Shown: positions 34,713-44,180 of the stretch, in pieces | Layout: each line of letters starts with the position of its first letter | Numbering within the stretch: position 1 is the stretch's first letter | Origin: Clostridia bacterium | GTDB taxonomy: Bacteria; Bacillota; Clostridia; Christensenellales; CAG-138 | DNA: 64,000 bases | Assembly (NCBI GenBank): GCA_017525875.1 | Contig: JAFXSG010000001.1 | Location: 62,001-126,000, forward strand | Reading direction: 5' to 3' | Notes under the pieces: model-generated | What the model was told of the DNA's origin: nothing | The model's input: only the letters and a program-made list of their open reading frames with translations | Database searches by the model: none | Position numbers and translations under genes: made by a program

Positions 34713-36503
34713 ATGGAATCGGCTAATGACAATAAAACCGAAAAGGCGTTTTTCAGCTCACTGAAAACGCTCGCGAAAAGAAAGCGCGATGGCAGCCTTG
34801 GGGAGATAATCGACGACTGGCGATGGATCTTTACCTACACCAGGCGCCACAGGCTTGCCGTTGTGTTCTATACCGTCCTCGGCATACTCAGCACGACGAT
34901 GGGGCTCGTTGCGAGCGTTGCGGGCAAGTACATGATCGATATCATCACCGGCCGCCAGACCTCCAAGCTCGGTCTGATGATCGCGGTGATGCTCGGCAGC
35001 GCGGCGTTCAGCCTCCTGTTCTCGAACCTGATCAGCAGGCTTTCGGCGAAGATCAGCATCCGCATCAACAACGATATCCAGGCGGATATCTTCGACCAGA
35101 TAATCGACGTGGACTGGAAGGCAATCAGCGAGTACTCGAGCGGCGACCTTATCAACCGCTTCAACGGCGACGTCAGCACGGTCAGCAAGAACGCGATCAG
35201 CTGGCTCCCTACCATTATAATAACTATCTACAGCTTCGTCGTTACCTTCGCCGTGATCTGGCATTACAACAAGGTGATGTCGCTGCTCGCCTTTGCCAGC
35301 GCTCCTGTGATGCTGGTCATGAGCAAGTATTTCATCAACAAGCAGCGGGAATACGCGAAAAAGGTCCGCGAGACCGGCAGCGAGATGATGGGCTTCGAAG
35401 TGGAGACCTTCTATAATTTCGATACTATCAAGTCCTTCGGCATCATGGAGAGCTACGGGCGAAAACTACGCCAATGGCAGGAGAAGCTCAAAACACTGAG
35501 CCTTGCCTACAACCTCTTTACGATCAAGACGAACGTCTTCATGTCCGTCCTCGGGATGATCGTTCAGTACGCGGCTTTCGGTTACTGCCTGTTCCTTCTC
35601 TGGACGGGGCAGATAACCTTCGGCACGATGCAGCTGTTCCTTGACCAGCGTGTGAAGCTCTCGTCCGCATTCAACAACGTGGTCGGCATCATACCGTCGT
35701 TCCTTGCAAGCTCCGTCTCCGCCCACCGCATCAGGGAACTGATCGATCTCCCGCGCGAAAAGCATATCCCGGAAAGCAGTAAACTCAGGGAGCTTGAAAA
35801 CGACGGGTTCGAGGTCAGGATGGACGGTGTGAACTTCGCTTACGTGAAGGAAAAGCAGGTCATCATCGATTCCGCCTTCCGCGCAGCCCCTGGCGAGATC
35901 GTTGCGATCATCGGCCCGTCCGGCGAGGGCAAGACCACGCTGATCCGCCTTATCCTCGGCCTGATCCATCCGGATTCCGGCACCTGCTTCCTGCGTGCTT
36001 CGGATGGGAGCGAGGTGGAGATGAATGCCGACAGCCGCTCGATGTTCTCATACGTTCCGCAGGGCAACACGATCCTCTCGGGCACCATCGCCGAGAATAT
36101 GCGCCTCGTTCGCGAGGATGCGACGGATGAGGAGATCATAAACGCTCTTAAGGTCGCCTGCGCATGGGATTTCGTCTCGCGAAACCCCGCAGGGATAAAC
36201 GCAAAGGTCGGCGAGCGCGGCCGCGGTTTTTCGGAAGGCCAGGCTCAGCGCCTTGCAATAGCGCGCGCCGTGCTGCGCGACGCACCGATCCTGCTGCTCG
36301 ACGAGGCCACCTCGGCTCTCGATGTCGAGACGGAACGTAACGTCCTGCGCAATATCATAAAGCAGCGGCCGAACAAGACCTGCATCGTCACGACCCACCG
36401 CCCGACGGTGCTCAGCCTTTGCAAGCGCGTCTACCGCGTGGTGAAGGGCACGGTAACGGAGCTGGACGAAGACGAATCCGCAAAGAGCGTCATGGATTTC
36501 TGA
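34713..36503 (+). CDS. ABC exporter, fused membrane and ATPase domains
   Basis: A half-transporter of 596 residues. Residues ~45-340 are a six-helix type I exporter membrane domain, and ~365-590 the ATPase. Walker A is GPSGEGKTT, the signature is FSEGQAQRLAIARA (Glu in place of the second Gly of LSGGQ), and Walker B is ILLLDEATSALD. No C39 peptidase domain is present. Family members export peptides, lipids or glycans. It lies divergent to the giant protein and upstream of the polysaccharide locus, so its cargo is not clear. No ribosome site precedes the ATG; see its promoter. Confidence 0.9.
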   Translation: MESANDNKTEKAFFSSLKTLAKRKRDGSLGEIIDDWRWIFTYTRRHRLAVVFYTVLGILSTTMGLVASVAGKYMIDIITGRQTSKLGLMIAVMLGSAAFSLLFSNLISRLSAKISIRINNDIQADIFDQIIDVDWKAISEYSSGDLINRFNGDVSTVSKNAISWLPTIIITIYSFVVTFAVIWHYNKVMSLLAFASAPVMLVMSKYFINKQREYAKKVRETGSEMMGFEVETFYNFDTIKSFGIMESYGRKLRQWQEKLKTLSLAYNLFTIKTNVFMSVLGMIVQYAAFGYCLFLLWTGQITFGTMQLFLDQRVKLSSAFNNVVGIIPSFLASSVSAHRIRELIDLPREKHIPESSKLRELENDGFEVRMDGVNFAYVKEKQVIIDSAFRAAPGEIVAIIGPSGEGKTTLIRLILGLIHPDSGTCFLRASDGSEVEMNADSRSMFSYVPQGNTILSGTIAENMRLVREDATDEEIINALKVACAWDFVSRNPAGINAKVGERGRGFSEGQAQRLAIARAVLRDAPILLLDEATSALDVETERNVLRNIIKQRPNKTCIVTTHRPTVLSLCKRVYRVVKGTVTELDEDESAKSVMDF

Positions 36504-36626
36504 CCCAACGGGCCGCGGATGCGGGGGTTCCGCCTACTGCAGCTTCTTTCACCCTTGAATAAATACATGGGAACGGGCATTCCCTTGAAAACGATCACTC
36601 GGAAACGGCATACGGAGGTTTGCTGA

Positions 36627-37487
36627 ATGAAAAGACTTAGATTCGCGATAGTGATATTTTTCCTTGTGTCGGCAGTTCTGTTTGTTGCCGCCTATGTTCG
36701 CAGGAGGTATTTGACGGACAGAACGCCGCCGGTGATCACTGCGGACACGAACACACTCACCGTAAGTATCACCGCGACCGACGAGGACCTTATGAAAGGC
36801 ATGACGGCGTTTGACAATATCGACGGGGATGTAACTTCAAAGCTCGTCGTGGTGTCAAGGAGCAAGTTCATTGAGAAAGGCGTCATCCACGTCAATTATG
36901 CCGCGTTCGACAGCAGCCGCAACGTGGGCACTAAGGTCAGGACGGTGACTTTTGAGGACTACGTTTCGCCGAGGTTCCATCTTTACGCTCCGCTTCGCTT
37001 CCCGACGGGGAGCTCCGGCATCGATTATTTGGAAAATATCACCGCCGAGGACTGCATCGACGGCAATCTCAACTCGCAGATAAAGATCAGCCTGGGTCAG
37101 ACGACGGCTGTCAGCGAAGCCGCTACAAAGCAGAAAATGGATATCCAGGTCACGAACAGCTGCGGAGACAACGCCGTGCTCGAGCTGACCGTCAGCAATG
37201 AGAATTACGCGTCATACAGCACTCCCTCGCCGGCATTGCGCGAATACATCGCATACGTGGAAAAGGACGGGAGGATTAGCCTGACCTCCTATATTTCGGG
37301 CATCTGGACCGCGGGTACTGCGCGAGGCTTCGAGAATTCAGGCTTTGACCCGGCACGGGATATCAGCATCGATGAAAACGGTCTGGACGTCAGCACCCCG
37401 GGCGTTTACACCGTCACCTATCAGCTTTTCAACACCGCCAGAGAACCGCTCGGCACTGCTGAGCTGATCGTAATTGTGGAGGATTGA
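36627..37487 (+). CDS. Membrane-anchored Ig-like domain protein
   Basis: A protein of 286 residues with one N-terminal membrane helix (~6-25). A large extracellular part follows with two or three Ig-like beta domains of the DUF5011 type: TPPVITAD, DNIDGDVTSKL and VTFEDYVSPRF, then a second DCIDGNLNSQI block. It starts the polysaccharide operon, 3 bases before the first Wzz/kinase gene. A link between cell wall and the export machinery is inferred from position. GGAGG lies 8 bases before the ATG. Confidence 0.8.
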   Translation: MKRLRFAIVIFFLVSAVLFVAAYVRRRYLTDRTPPVITADTNTLTVSITATDEDLMKGMTAFDNIDGDVTSKLVVVSRSKFIEKGVIHVNYAAFDSSRNVGTKVRTVTFEDYVSPRFHLYAPLRFPTGSSGIDYLENITAEDCIDGNLNSQIKISLGQTTAVSEAATKQKMDIQVTNSCGDNAVLELTVSNENYASYSTPSPALREYIAYVEKDGRISLTSYISGIWTAGTARGFENSGFDPARDISIDENGLDVSTPGVYTVTYQLFNTAREPLGTAELIVIVED

Positions 37488-37489
37488 AT

Positions 37490-39073
37490 ATGGAGACAAA
37501 AACCAGCCAGACTGCCGCTAATCCGTCCATAATCGAAGGGATCAACCTGTACAGCATCGTCAGGGACGTGATCCGCAACCTGTGGGCGATCGTGCTTGGG
37601 GCCATTGCTGTCGCAATGCTTGTCAACACCTATACTCACTCCAAAATAGACAATACATATACAACAAAAGCGCTTTTCGTCGTTACCTCAAGGACTTCGG
37701 GCAACTATGCGTACAGCAATCTGAACGCCGCAACGACCGCAGCGACGAGTTATTCCAACATCCTCAACAGCAGCCTGCTCAAGAAAAAAGTCTGCGAGGA
37801 TCTCGGCGTCGAAAGCTTTGACGCGACCATGTCCGCAAGCGTCGTATCCAAAACCAATCTTATGACCATCCGCGTGACGGCGGATACGCCGTGGAATGCA
37901 TACAGCATCATCCGATCCGTAATGAAAAACACTGCGGAGCTTAACCAATATGTCTCAAAAGATATGGTCATGGAAGTGCTGCAGGCGCCTGCGGTCCCCA
38001 CCGGCGCAGATACCACTTCGAGGACCTCGCGCCGCCAAATGATCCGCGCAGCGCTGATTTCGGGAGTTGTATTGACAGCTGCGTTCATGTTCCTTTCATA
38101 TAAAAAAGACACGATCAAGGGCGAGAACGATATCGATGAAAAGCTCGACACAACTGCGCTTGGCGTCCTTTACAACTACAACGGCAGGAAGCTCAAGAAT
38201 CTCTTCCGCAAAAAGAAGAATAAACTGCTGGTAACGGAGGTCTCGGCAGGCTTCGAATTTGTAGAGCGTTTTAAGAAGATCGCAGCCCTGATCTCAACAA
38301 AGGCGCAGAAGAGCGGGGCACAGGTAATACTCATAACCAGCGTCTGCGAGCATGAAGGCAAATCCACCGTCTCCGCAAACCTTGCGCTGTCGCTTGCGCA
38401 GCAGGCACATAAGGTACTGCTGATCGACGGCGACCTCAGAAGGCCGACGCTGAACAGCCTGCTCGACGAGAAAGGCGAGTTCAAAACCGCGAAGCCTTCC
38501 GAACTGCTCGAGAACCCGATCGACCTGATTAACAGCATCCAATATGATAAAAAACGTAAACTGTGGATCATGCTCAGCGATAAAAAGTATTCAAATTCCA
38601 CGGATATAGTTTCCTCCGCAAACATGAGCCTGCTCATTGAGGAGGCAAGGAGCATTTTTGAGTTCGTGATCATTGACTCGCCGCCTATGTCGCTGATGGC
38701 GGATGCGGAAGTATTTGCGGACATTGCCGACATGAGCATTCTCGTAGTCAAATACGATATGGTGCTCGCGCAGGATCTTAACGACGCAATCGATTCGCTC
38801 CGCGGCTGCCATGCTCAGTTTATCGGCTGCATCCTTAATCAGGTGCGCTCGCTGCCCGGCGAACGCAAAGCGGTCGTCGGCTACGGCGGTTACAGCCGAT
38901 ACGGGCGTTACGGAAGATACGGGCGCTACGGAAAATACGGGCGCTACGGCAACTACGGCAACTACGGTCATTACGGCCGCTACGGGAATTACGGTCATTA
39001 CGGCAACTACGGCTATTACGGTCATTACGGTGCGCAGGCCGAGCAGACCGAGAATGACGATACCGAAGAATGA
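37490..39073 (+). CDS. Wzz-like chain-length regulator fused to tyrosine kinase (BY-kinase), copy 1
   Basis: The protein has 527 residues. The Wzz domain has two membrane helices (~30-45 and ~185-205) around an extracellular loop. The BY-kinase domain carries Walker A CEHEGKST, Walker A' LLIDGDLRRP and Walker B VIIDSPP. The C-terminus has a long run of YG(x)Y units, far more tyrosines than the usual cluster, followed by an acidic end. BY-kinases phosphorylate their own tyrosine cluster and control polymer length and export. Most Firmicutes split the two parts into CapA and CapB-like proteins; here they are fused. ATG 37490 has GGAGG 7 bases upstream. Confidence 0.92.
   Translation: METKTSQTAANPSIIEGINLYSIVRDVIRNLWAIVLGAIAVAMLVNTYTHSKIDNTYTTKALFVVTSRTSGNYAYSNLNAATTAATSYSNILNSSLLKKKVCEDLGVESFDATMSASVVSKTNLMTIRVTADTPWNAYSIIRSVMKNTAELNQYVSKDMVMEVLQAPAVPTGADTTSRTSRRQMIRAALISGVVLTAAFMFLSYKKDTIKGENDIDEKLDTTALGVLYNYNGRKLKNLFRKKKNKLLVTEVSAGFEFVERFKKIAALISTKAQKSGAQVILITSVCEHEGKSTVSANLALSLAQQAHKVLLIDGDLRRPTLNSLLDEKGEFKTAKPSELLENPIDLINSIQYDKKRKLWIMLSDKKYSNSTDIVSSANMSLLIEEARSIFEFVIIDSPPMSLMADAEVFADIADMSILVVKYDMVLAQDLNDAIDSLRGCHAQFIGCILNQVRSLPGERKAVVGYGGYSRYGRYGRYGRYGKYGRYGNYGNYGHYGRYGNYGHYGNYGYYGHYGAQAEQTENDDTEE
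38880..39036 (+). repeat. Tyr-Gly coding repeat in BY-kinase 1
   Basis: About fifteen degenerate 9-base units (TACGGNNNT type) code for the YGR/YGN/YGH run. This is in-frame coding repetition and not a CRISPR. Confidence 0.85.
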
Positions 39074-39082
39074 GGAACTGCT

Positions 39083-40576
39083 ATGAACGAACAGCAAATA
39101 AATGAACAAGAACCGAAAAAGCTGGACGTCACCGTCCTCATCAAGGACTTCATTCACAGCTTCAAGAGGCTTTGGATCGCCGTTATCCTGATAATTGCGG
39201 CGTCAACTGCGCTGTTTTACTTCAGAACAACGCGCAGCTATTCGCCGCGTTATGTCGCAAACGCCACTGTTGCGATCAGTCTTGTCAACGGCGGCGCTTA
39301 TGCAAGCCGCAGCACGGCGGAACAGATGAGCGCTATCTTCCCGTACATCGTTTCAAGCGGTGCGCTGACGGACGTAGTCGCACAGGATCTCGGCACAAAC
39401 GGGATCCCCGGCACCGTGACCGCATCGGATATCAAGGGAACGAATCTGCTAACGATAAACGTCAGTGCATGGCATCCGGAGACAGCGTACAAAGTCCTGA
39501 AATCCGTTTTAAAGACGATGCCGGACATCGCACAATCGATAATCGGTCAGATCGAGATCGACGTCGTTGATGAGAGCGGCGTCCCGAAGGACACCGGCAA
39601 GACAGCCGTTGTAAGAGGTTCGCTCAGAAAGGGACTATTGATAGGCATTGGCGCAGCGTTTCTGCTCGTAACCGTCCGTGCGCTCCTTTACCGCACGATC
39701 CGCAGTGAGAGCGAGCTGAGATCCGTGCTGAACGTTCCGTATCTCGGCACGCTGCCTAACTGCAAGAAAAAACACCGCAACAAGAACACGCGAACTGAGA
39801 TCAACATCCTGACCGACCATAACAGAGGCGAATACGTCGAGGCAATGCGCCTCATAAGAACGCGCCTTGAGAGAAAGCTGGACGGCAAAAAGATACTGAT
39901 GGTCACAAGCTCTGTTGCCGGCGAAGGTAAATCCACGGTCTCCGCCAACCTCGCTATTTCCATGGCGCTCAAGGGTAAGCGTGTCATACTTGTGGACTGC
40001 GACCTCAGAAATCCCTCAATCGGAAAAATATTCAACGTCATAGAAAGCTGCCCAGGCCTTGCCTCCGTGCTCAACGGGACCGCGGCTGTCGAGGATGCGC
40101 TTGTTGAAGTTATGAACAATGCCGAACCGATCGGCCTCAAGCTTATGCCGGGCTCGGACAAGGCGTCTAACTCCGTTGAGATACTCAGCAGCGACGCGAT
40201 GGCCGACCTGCTCGAAAAATTAAAGGACATGGCGGATCTCGTTATCCTCGACACACCGCCTTCCGCAGTGCTGGTCGACGCGGCAATGCTCGTCAGGCAC
40301 GTCGATGCGATCGCATACGTTATCATGAGCGATTATGCGCGCCGCCGCTATATCATCGACGGTATCGAAGAGCTCACGAGCGGCGGAGCGCCGCTTGCAG
40401 GCTGCATCCTGAACGGAGGTCAGTCCAATACGAGCAAAGGCTATTACGGCTACTATGGCCGCTACGGTCACTACGGTCATTACAGCGGCTATGGCTACCG
40501 CGGCTACGGCTACGGTTACGGGTACGGCTACGGCAGTGACCGTAAATCCCGCGGCAAAAAGAACACGAACGAATAA
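39083..40576 (+). CDS. Wzz-like chain-length regulator fused to tyrosine kinase (BY-kinase), copy 2
   Basis: A paralogue of the previous gene, with 497 residues. The Wzz part has helices at ~33-50 and ~190-207. The kinase part has Walker A VAGEGKST, Walker A' LVDCDLRNP and Walker B VILDTPPS. The C-terminal cluster is again Tyr-Gly rich (GHYGHYSGYGYRGYGYG) but ends in a basic tail (RKSRGKKN), where copy 1 ends acidic. Nine bases separate it from copy 1. Two different kinases may form a hetero-oligomer or serve two polymers. Confidence 0.92.
   Translation: MNEQQINEQEPKKLDVTVLIKDFIHSFKRLWIAVILIIAASTALFYFRTTRSYSPRYVANATVAISLVNGGAYASRSTAEQMSAIFPYIVSSGALTDVVAQDLGTNGIPGTVTASDIKGTNLLTINVSAWHPETAYKVLKSVLKTMPDIAQSIIGQIEIDVVDESGVPKDTGKTAVVRGSLRKGLLIGIGAAFLLVTVRALLYRTIRSESELRSVLNVPYLGTLPNCKKKHRNKNTRTEINILTDHNRGEYVEAMRLIRTRLERKLDGKKILMVTSSVAGEGKSTVSANLAISMALKGKRVILVDCDLRNPSIGKIFNVIESCPGLASVLNGTAAVEDALVEVMNNAEPIGLKLMPGSDKASNSVEILSSDAMADLLEKLKDMADLVILDTPPSAVLVDAAMLVRHVDAIAYVIMSDYARRRYIIDGIEELTSGGAPLAGCILNGGQSNTSKGYYGYYGRYGHYGHYSGYGYRGYGYGYGYGYGSDRKSRGKKNTNE
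40438..40540 (+). repeat. Tyr-Gly coding repeat in BY-kinase 2
   Basis: Repeated TACGG/TATGG units, partly 6-base (GGCTAC), code for YG-rich residues like those in copy 1. Confidence 0.8.
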
Positions 40577-40636
40577 CACGGCAGCATAAGCCGCGGAGAA
40601 CAGCCGGCGGCAATTCTGCGTAAATGGGTTAGCAGG

Positions 40637-41737
40637 ATGACTCTACATAACTTATGGTTGCTCTTGATATGGCCGTTATTGTTCGGCGGTGTCAGCGCAG
40701 TTCTGATCCCGAAGCGTGAGGAATACGTGCTCGGGCAGAAGAAAACGCGCTGGCACTGGATCCCTGCGCTCATTCTCGTTTTGCCGTTCATTATTTGGGC
40801 TGCATGGAGGTCAAATGCTTTCGGAGATACCGCGGCATACAGACAGCAGTTTTTGAATGCTCCCGCATCGTTCTCGAATCTGGTATCGTATGTTTCGGGC
40901 CGCACGAAGGACAGGGGCTACTCTTTGCTCGTGGTCGTGTTCAAAACCCTGGTCTCCCGCTCCGACGTTTTTTTCTTCTTATTTATCGCGGCGGTACAGA
41001 TGATATGCCTTGCGGCGATGTATCGTAAGTATTCGGAGGATTACTGGCTGAGCATCTTCCTTTTCATCGCGTCCACGGACTATATCTCCTGGATGCACAA
41101 CGGCATGAGGCAGTTTATCGCCGCGGCCATACTTTTTGCCAGTATACCTTTGATTATCAAAGGGAAATACATTCCGATGCTGATAATTGCGGTTTTGGCG
41201 ACACAGATACACTTGTCCGCGCTGATATTCCTTCCGTTTATTTTCGTTATCAATGGCAGAGCATGGAATTGGAGGACTGTCCTTTTCATAGTCGGCATAC
41301 TGGTATCGGTCGTTTTTATCGACAGGATCACGGGCATTATCACAAATGCAATGAAGGATACCGCGTACAGCAGCGAGATCCAACAGCTCATCAACGACGA
41401 CGGAGTAAACCTGTTCCGCGCCCTGTTTTACTCCGTGCCGGCAGTGCTCTCATTCGCATTCCGGAGCAATCTTGACAAGGCGAACGATCCTATGATAAAC
41501 ATGTGCGCGAATCTTTCCGTTATCGGAATGGGCTTCTATGTTTTCGCCTACTTTACGAGCGGCATACTTATCGGACGGCTTCCGATCTATTTTACGCTTG
41601 CGAACTATATCCTTATTCCGTGGCTGATAAAGAATGTATTCAATAAGGGCTCGGCATTCTTTATCCGGGCGTGCTTTATCGGAGTCTACAGTTTTTTCTT
41701 CTACTACCAGATGAGCATCAGCTGGGGACTCATGTAA
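40637..41737 (+). CDS. EpsG-family polysaccharide polymerase
   Basis: An integral membrane protein of 366 residues with about ten helices. FGDTAAYRQQF and ISWMHNGMRQFIAAAILFASI are hallmarks of the EpsG/Wzy-like family. Such proteins join repeat units of exopolysaccharide outside the membrane. The two Wzz/kinases just upstream fit a polymerase partner. The ribosome site is weak (GCAGG touching the ATG), so the start is less certain than the frame. Confidence 0.85.
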   Translation: MTLHNLWLLLIWPLLFGGVSAVLIPKREEYVLGQKKTRWHWIPALILVLPFIIWAAWRSNAFGDTAAYRQQFLNAPASFSNLVSYVSGRTKDRGYSLLVVVFKTLVSRSDVFFFLFIAAVQMICLAAMYRKYSEDYWLSIFLFIASTDYISWMHNGMRQFIAAAILFASIPLIIKGKYIPMLIIAVLATQIHLSALIFLPFIFVINGRAWNWRTVLFIVGILVSVVFIDRITGIITNAMKDTAYSSEIQQLINDDGVNLFRALFYSVPAVLSFAFRSNLDKANDPMINMCANLSVIGMGFYVFAYFTSGILIGRLPIYFTLANYILIPWLIKNVFNKGSAFFIRACFIGVYSFFFYYQMSISWGLM

Positions 41738-41767
41738 CAGAATCTGACAGCTCCAAGGAGGATCTTT

Positions 41768-42166
41768 ATGAAAAGAGTTATAACTTACGGAACATTCGAC
41801 CTTATCCATTACGGGCATATCAATCTGCTTCGCAGGGCGAAAGCGCTGGGAGACTATTTGATAGTAGGCCTTTCCACCGACGAATTCAACTGGAACGAAA
41901 AGCATAAGGTCAGCTTTTTCAGCTATGAGCAGCGCAAAGAGCTGCTTGAGGCGATAAGGTACGTCGATCTTGTGATACCCGAGGAGAACTGGGATCAAAA
42001 ATCGAAGGACGTAAAGGAGTACCATATCGATACTTTTGTTATCGGCGACGACTGGAAAGGGAAATTCGATTTTCTTAAGGAGGACTGTGAAGTGGTCTAT
42101 CTCCCGAGGACTCCCGAAATATCAACTTCCCAAATCAAAGCGGAACTGAAGGGATCGGATAATTGA
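41768..42166 (+). CDS. tagD: Glycerol-3-phosphate cytidylyltransferase
   Basis: TagD makes CDP-glycerol from CTP and glycerol-3-phosphate. It has 132 residues, the normal size. HYGH is the nucleotide-binding HxGH motif (residues ~15-18), and RTPEISTSQI is the RTEGISTT-type motif near the end. AAGGAGG lies before the ATG. Together with the LicD-like gene that overlaps its stop, it points to phosphoglycerol decoration of the polymer. Confidence 0.93.
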   Translation: MKRVITYGTFDLIHYGHINLLRRAKALGDYLIVGLSTDEFNWNEKHKVSFFSYEQRKELLEAIRYVDLVIPEENWDQKSKDVKEYHIDTFVIGDDWKGKFDFLKEDCEVVYLPRTPEISTSQIKAELKGSDN

Positions 42167-43041
42167 TGGATACGGTATTAAGGCGTCTGCAGCTTACTCA
42201 ATTGGAAATACTGAAAGTTGCGGATGAGTTCTGCAGAAAACACGGGATAAAGTATTCGTTGTATGCCGGGTCTCTTTTGGGGGCGGTGCGCCATCAGGGC
42301 TTCATTCCATGGGATGACGACCTTGATATTTGTATGGCCAGATCGGAATATGAGAGGTTTCTCAGCGCCTGGGCGTCCGACCCGCAGGATGGGTATGTAC
42401 TGCAGAACAAGGAGACCGAGCGCGGGTTCTCACAGTCGTTCACAAAGATAAGGAAGGAGCATACCTGCTTCCTTCAGGATATAGATGCCCCGGACAAGTA
42501 TTATACGGGCATTTTCCTGGACGTTTTCCCGATAGACAGGCTTCCGGAAAAAGCATTGAAAAGGAAGCTCTTCAGGTGGGACTGCCTGCGCTATCAGCTG
42601 CTTACCCGGGAGTTTGTTCCGCCAAAGGGCAGCTTTGTTCAGAAAACGGTCGCAAGGGCGATCCTTATGACTACTCCGAAAAGGAAACGCCCCGAAATAA
42701 GAAAAAAGTATTTGGCAAGGATCACAAGATACAAGGAGCTTACAAACACTCCGACGATCGCGATAGAGACTTTCAATACGATCCGCTGCGACCTTCCGAG
42801 TGATCTGCTGGATCGATACACGACGCTTCGTTTTGAAGACGGAGAATACATGTGTTTCGAAGCATGGGACGAGTATCTTACTCATAAATACGGGGACTAT
42901 ATGCAGCTCCCTCCCGAAGAGGACAGAGCGTGGAAGCATCATCCCATATTGATAGACTTCGAGCGCGGGTATGACGAGATAGCAAAGGAAAACAGAACGT
43001 CGGGCGCAGTGAACGCAGAGGGAACAAATTCGGTCGATTGA
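42166..43041 (+). CDS. LicD-family phosphotransferase
   Basis: A protein of 291 residues of the LicD family. YSLYAGSLLGAVRHQGFIPWDDDLDI holds the conserved Asp cluster of the nucleotidyltransferase fold. Family members move phosphocholine, phosphoribitol or phosphoglycerol from a CDP carrier onto sugars. CDP-glycerol from the tagD product is the likely donor here. The ATG overlaps the tagD stop (TGATG). Confidence 0.9.
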   Translation: MDTVLRRLQLTQLEILKVADEFCRKHGIKYSLYAGSLLGAVRHQGFIPWDDDLDICMARSEYERFLSAWASDPQDGYVLQNKETERGFSQSFTKIRKEHTCFLQDIDAPDKYYTGIFLDVFPIDRLPEKALKRKLFRWDCLRYQLLTREFVPPKGSFVQKTVARAILMTTPKRKRPEIRKKYLARITRYKELTNTPTIAIETFNTIRCDLPSDLLDRYTTLRFEDGEYMCFEAWDEYLTHKYGDYMQLPPEEDRAWKHHPILIDFERGYDEIAKENRTSGAVNAEGTNSVD

Positions 43042-43055
43042 GGGAGAAAACGGAG

Positions 43056-44180
43056 ATGAACGAACAGCCGATCAGGGTACTTCAGGTGATCGGTATCATG
43101 AACAGGGGCGGGGCGGAAACGATGGTCCTGAATCTGTATCGCAATATCGACAGGAGCAGAGTGCAGTTCGATTTTGTTGAGAACGAGACCGAACAGCCCG
43201 CTGTATTCGATCAGGAGATCCTATCGCTCGGCGGGCGGATATACCACTGCCCGAAATTCGTCGGCAAAAATATCATCCGCTACAAAAAATGGTGGGATGA
43301 TTTCTTCCGCGAGCATTCCGGAGAGTATAAGGTCGTTCACGGGCACATCGGCAGTACAGCAGCCATTTATCTTAAAGCTGCAAAAAAACACGGGATGTAC
43401 ACGATAGCTCACAGCCATGGAAAGAACGGCGTGAAGAGCTTCAGGACTTCCGCGTATCAGCTTATTTCATACAGAACGAGATTCATTGCCGATTTCTTTT
43501 TCGGTTGTTCTGCAATAGCCGGAGAGGACAGGTTCGGCAAAAAGGTCGTTGGATCAGACAGATACAGGATATTCAATAACGCAGTTGACGTGGAGAGATT
43601 CAAATACGATCCGGATCTAAGAACCGCCGTGCGCGAAAAACTCGGAGTTCGCGAAGAAGAATACGTAATAGGCCATGTCGGCAGATTCGATTCGGCAAAA
43701 AACCAGATCTATTTGATAGAGATCTTTAACGAGATCAATAAAAAGCGTAAAGACGTCAGGCTGATACTTGTCGGCGACGGCTCCGCGAGGGAGAAGGTCC
43801 AGCTCAGAGCCGAAGAACTTGGGCTGACGGACCGGATCATGTTCCTCGGAATACGATCCGATGTTCCGGATCTGCTGCAGGCTATGGATATTATGGTATT
43901 CCCGTCTAAAAACGAAGGCTTGCCGGTAACGCTCGTGGAGGCTCAGGCTTCGGGGCTGGCGTGCGTTATTTCGGATGGAGTGCCGGCAGATTCCATAATT
44001 GCTAAGGATCTGGTTACCGTCTGCAGTTTGAAGGATTCTCCCGAGATATGGGCCGATCATGTTATATCCAAATTAGGAGAAGAAAGACGGGATCATAGCT
44101 GCGATGTTGCCGAAGCGGGATTCGATATCAAACAGACCGCAAAGTGGATCGAGGAGTTTTATATTGAAAAAAGCAAATGA
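43056..44180 (+). CDS. Glycosyltransferase family 4
   Basis: A GT-B glycosyltransferase of 374 residues. The N-terminal GGAETMVLNLYR is the usual GT4 start. In the C-terminal half IGHVGRFDSAKNQ and PSKNEGLPVTLVEAQASGLACV (E-x7-E type) bind the nucleotide-sugar. It resembles EpsF-type enzymes. The donor and acceptor cannot be told. The start at 43056 is chosen by the position of AGGGAG. Confidence 0.9.
   Translation: MNEQPIRVLQVIGIMNRGGAETMVLNLYRNIDRSRVQFDFVENETEQPAVFDQEILSLGGRIYHCPKFVGKNIIRYKKWWDDFFREHSGEYKVVHGHIGSTAAIYLKAAKKHGMYTIAHSHGKNGVKSFRTSAYQLISYRTRFIADFFFGCSAIAGEDRFGKKVVGSDRYRIFNNAVDVERFKYDPDLRTAVREKLGVREEEYVIGHVGRFDSAKNQIYLIEIFNEINKKRKDVRLILVGDGSAREKVQLRAEELGLTDRIMFLGIRSDVPDLLQAMDIMVFPSKNEGLPVTLVEAQASGLACVISDGVPADSIIAKDLVTVCSLKDSPEIWADHVISKLGEERRDHSCDVAEAGFDIKQTAKWIEEFYIEKSK

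Noticed and set aside
38880-39036. CRISPR-like short repeats
   Set aside because: The units are 9 bases, in frame, without spacers, and code for a Tyr-Gly tail.
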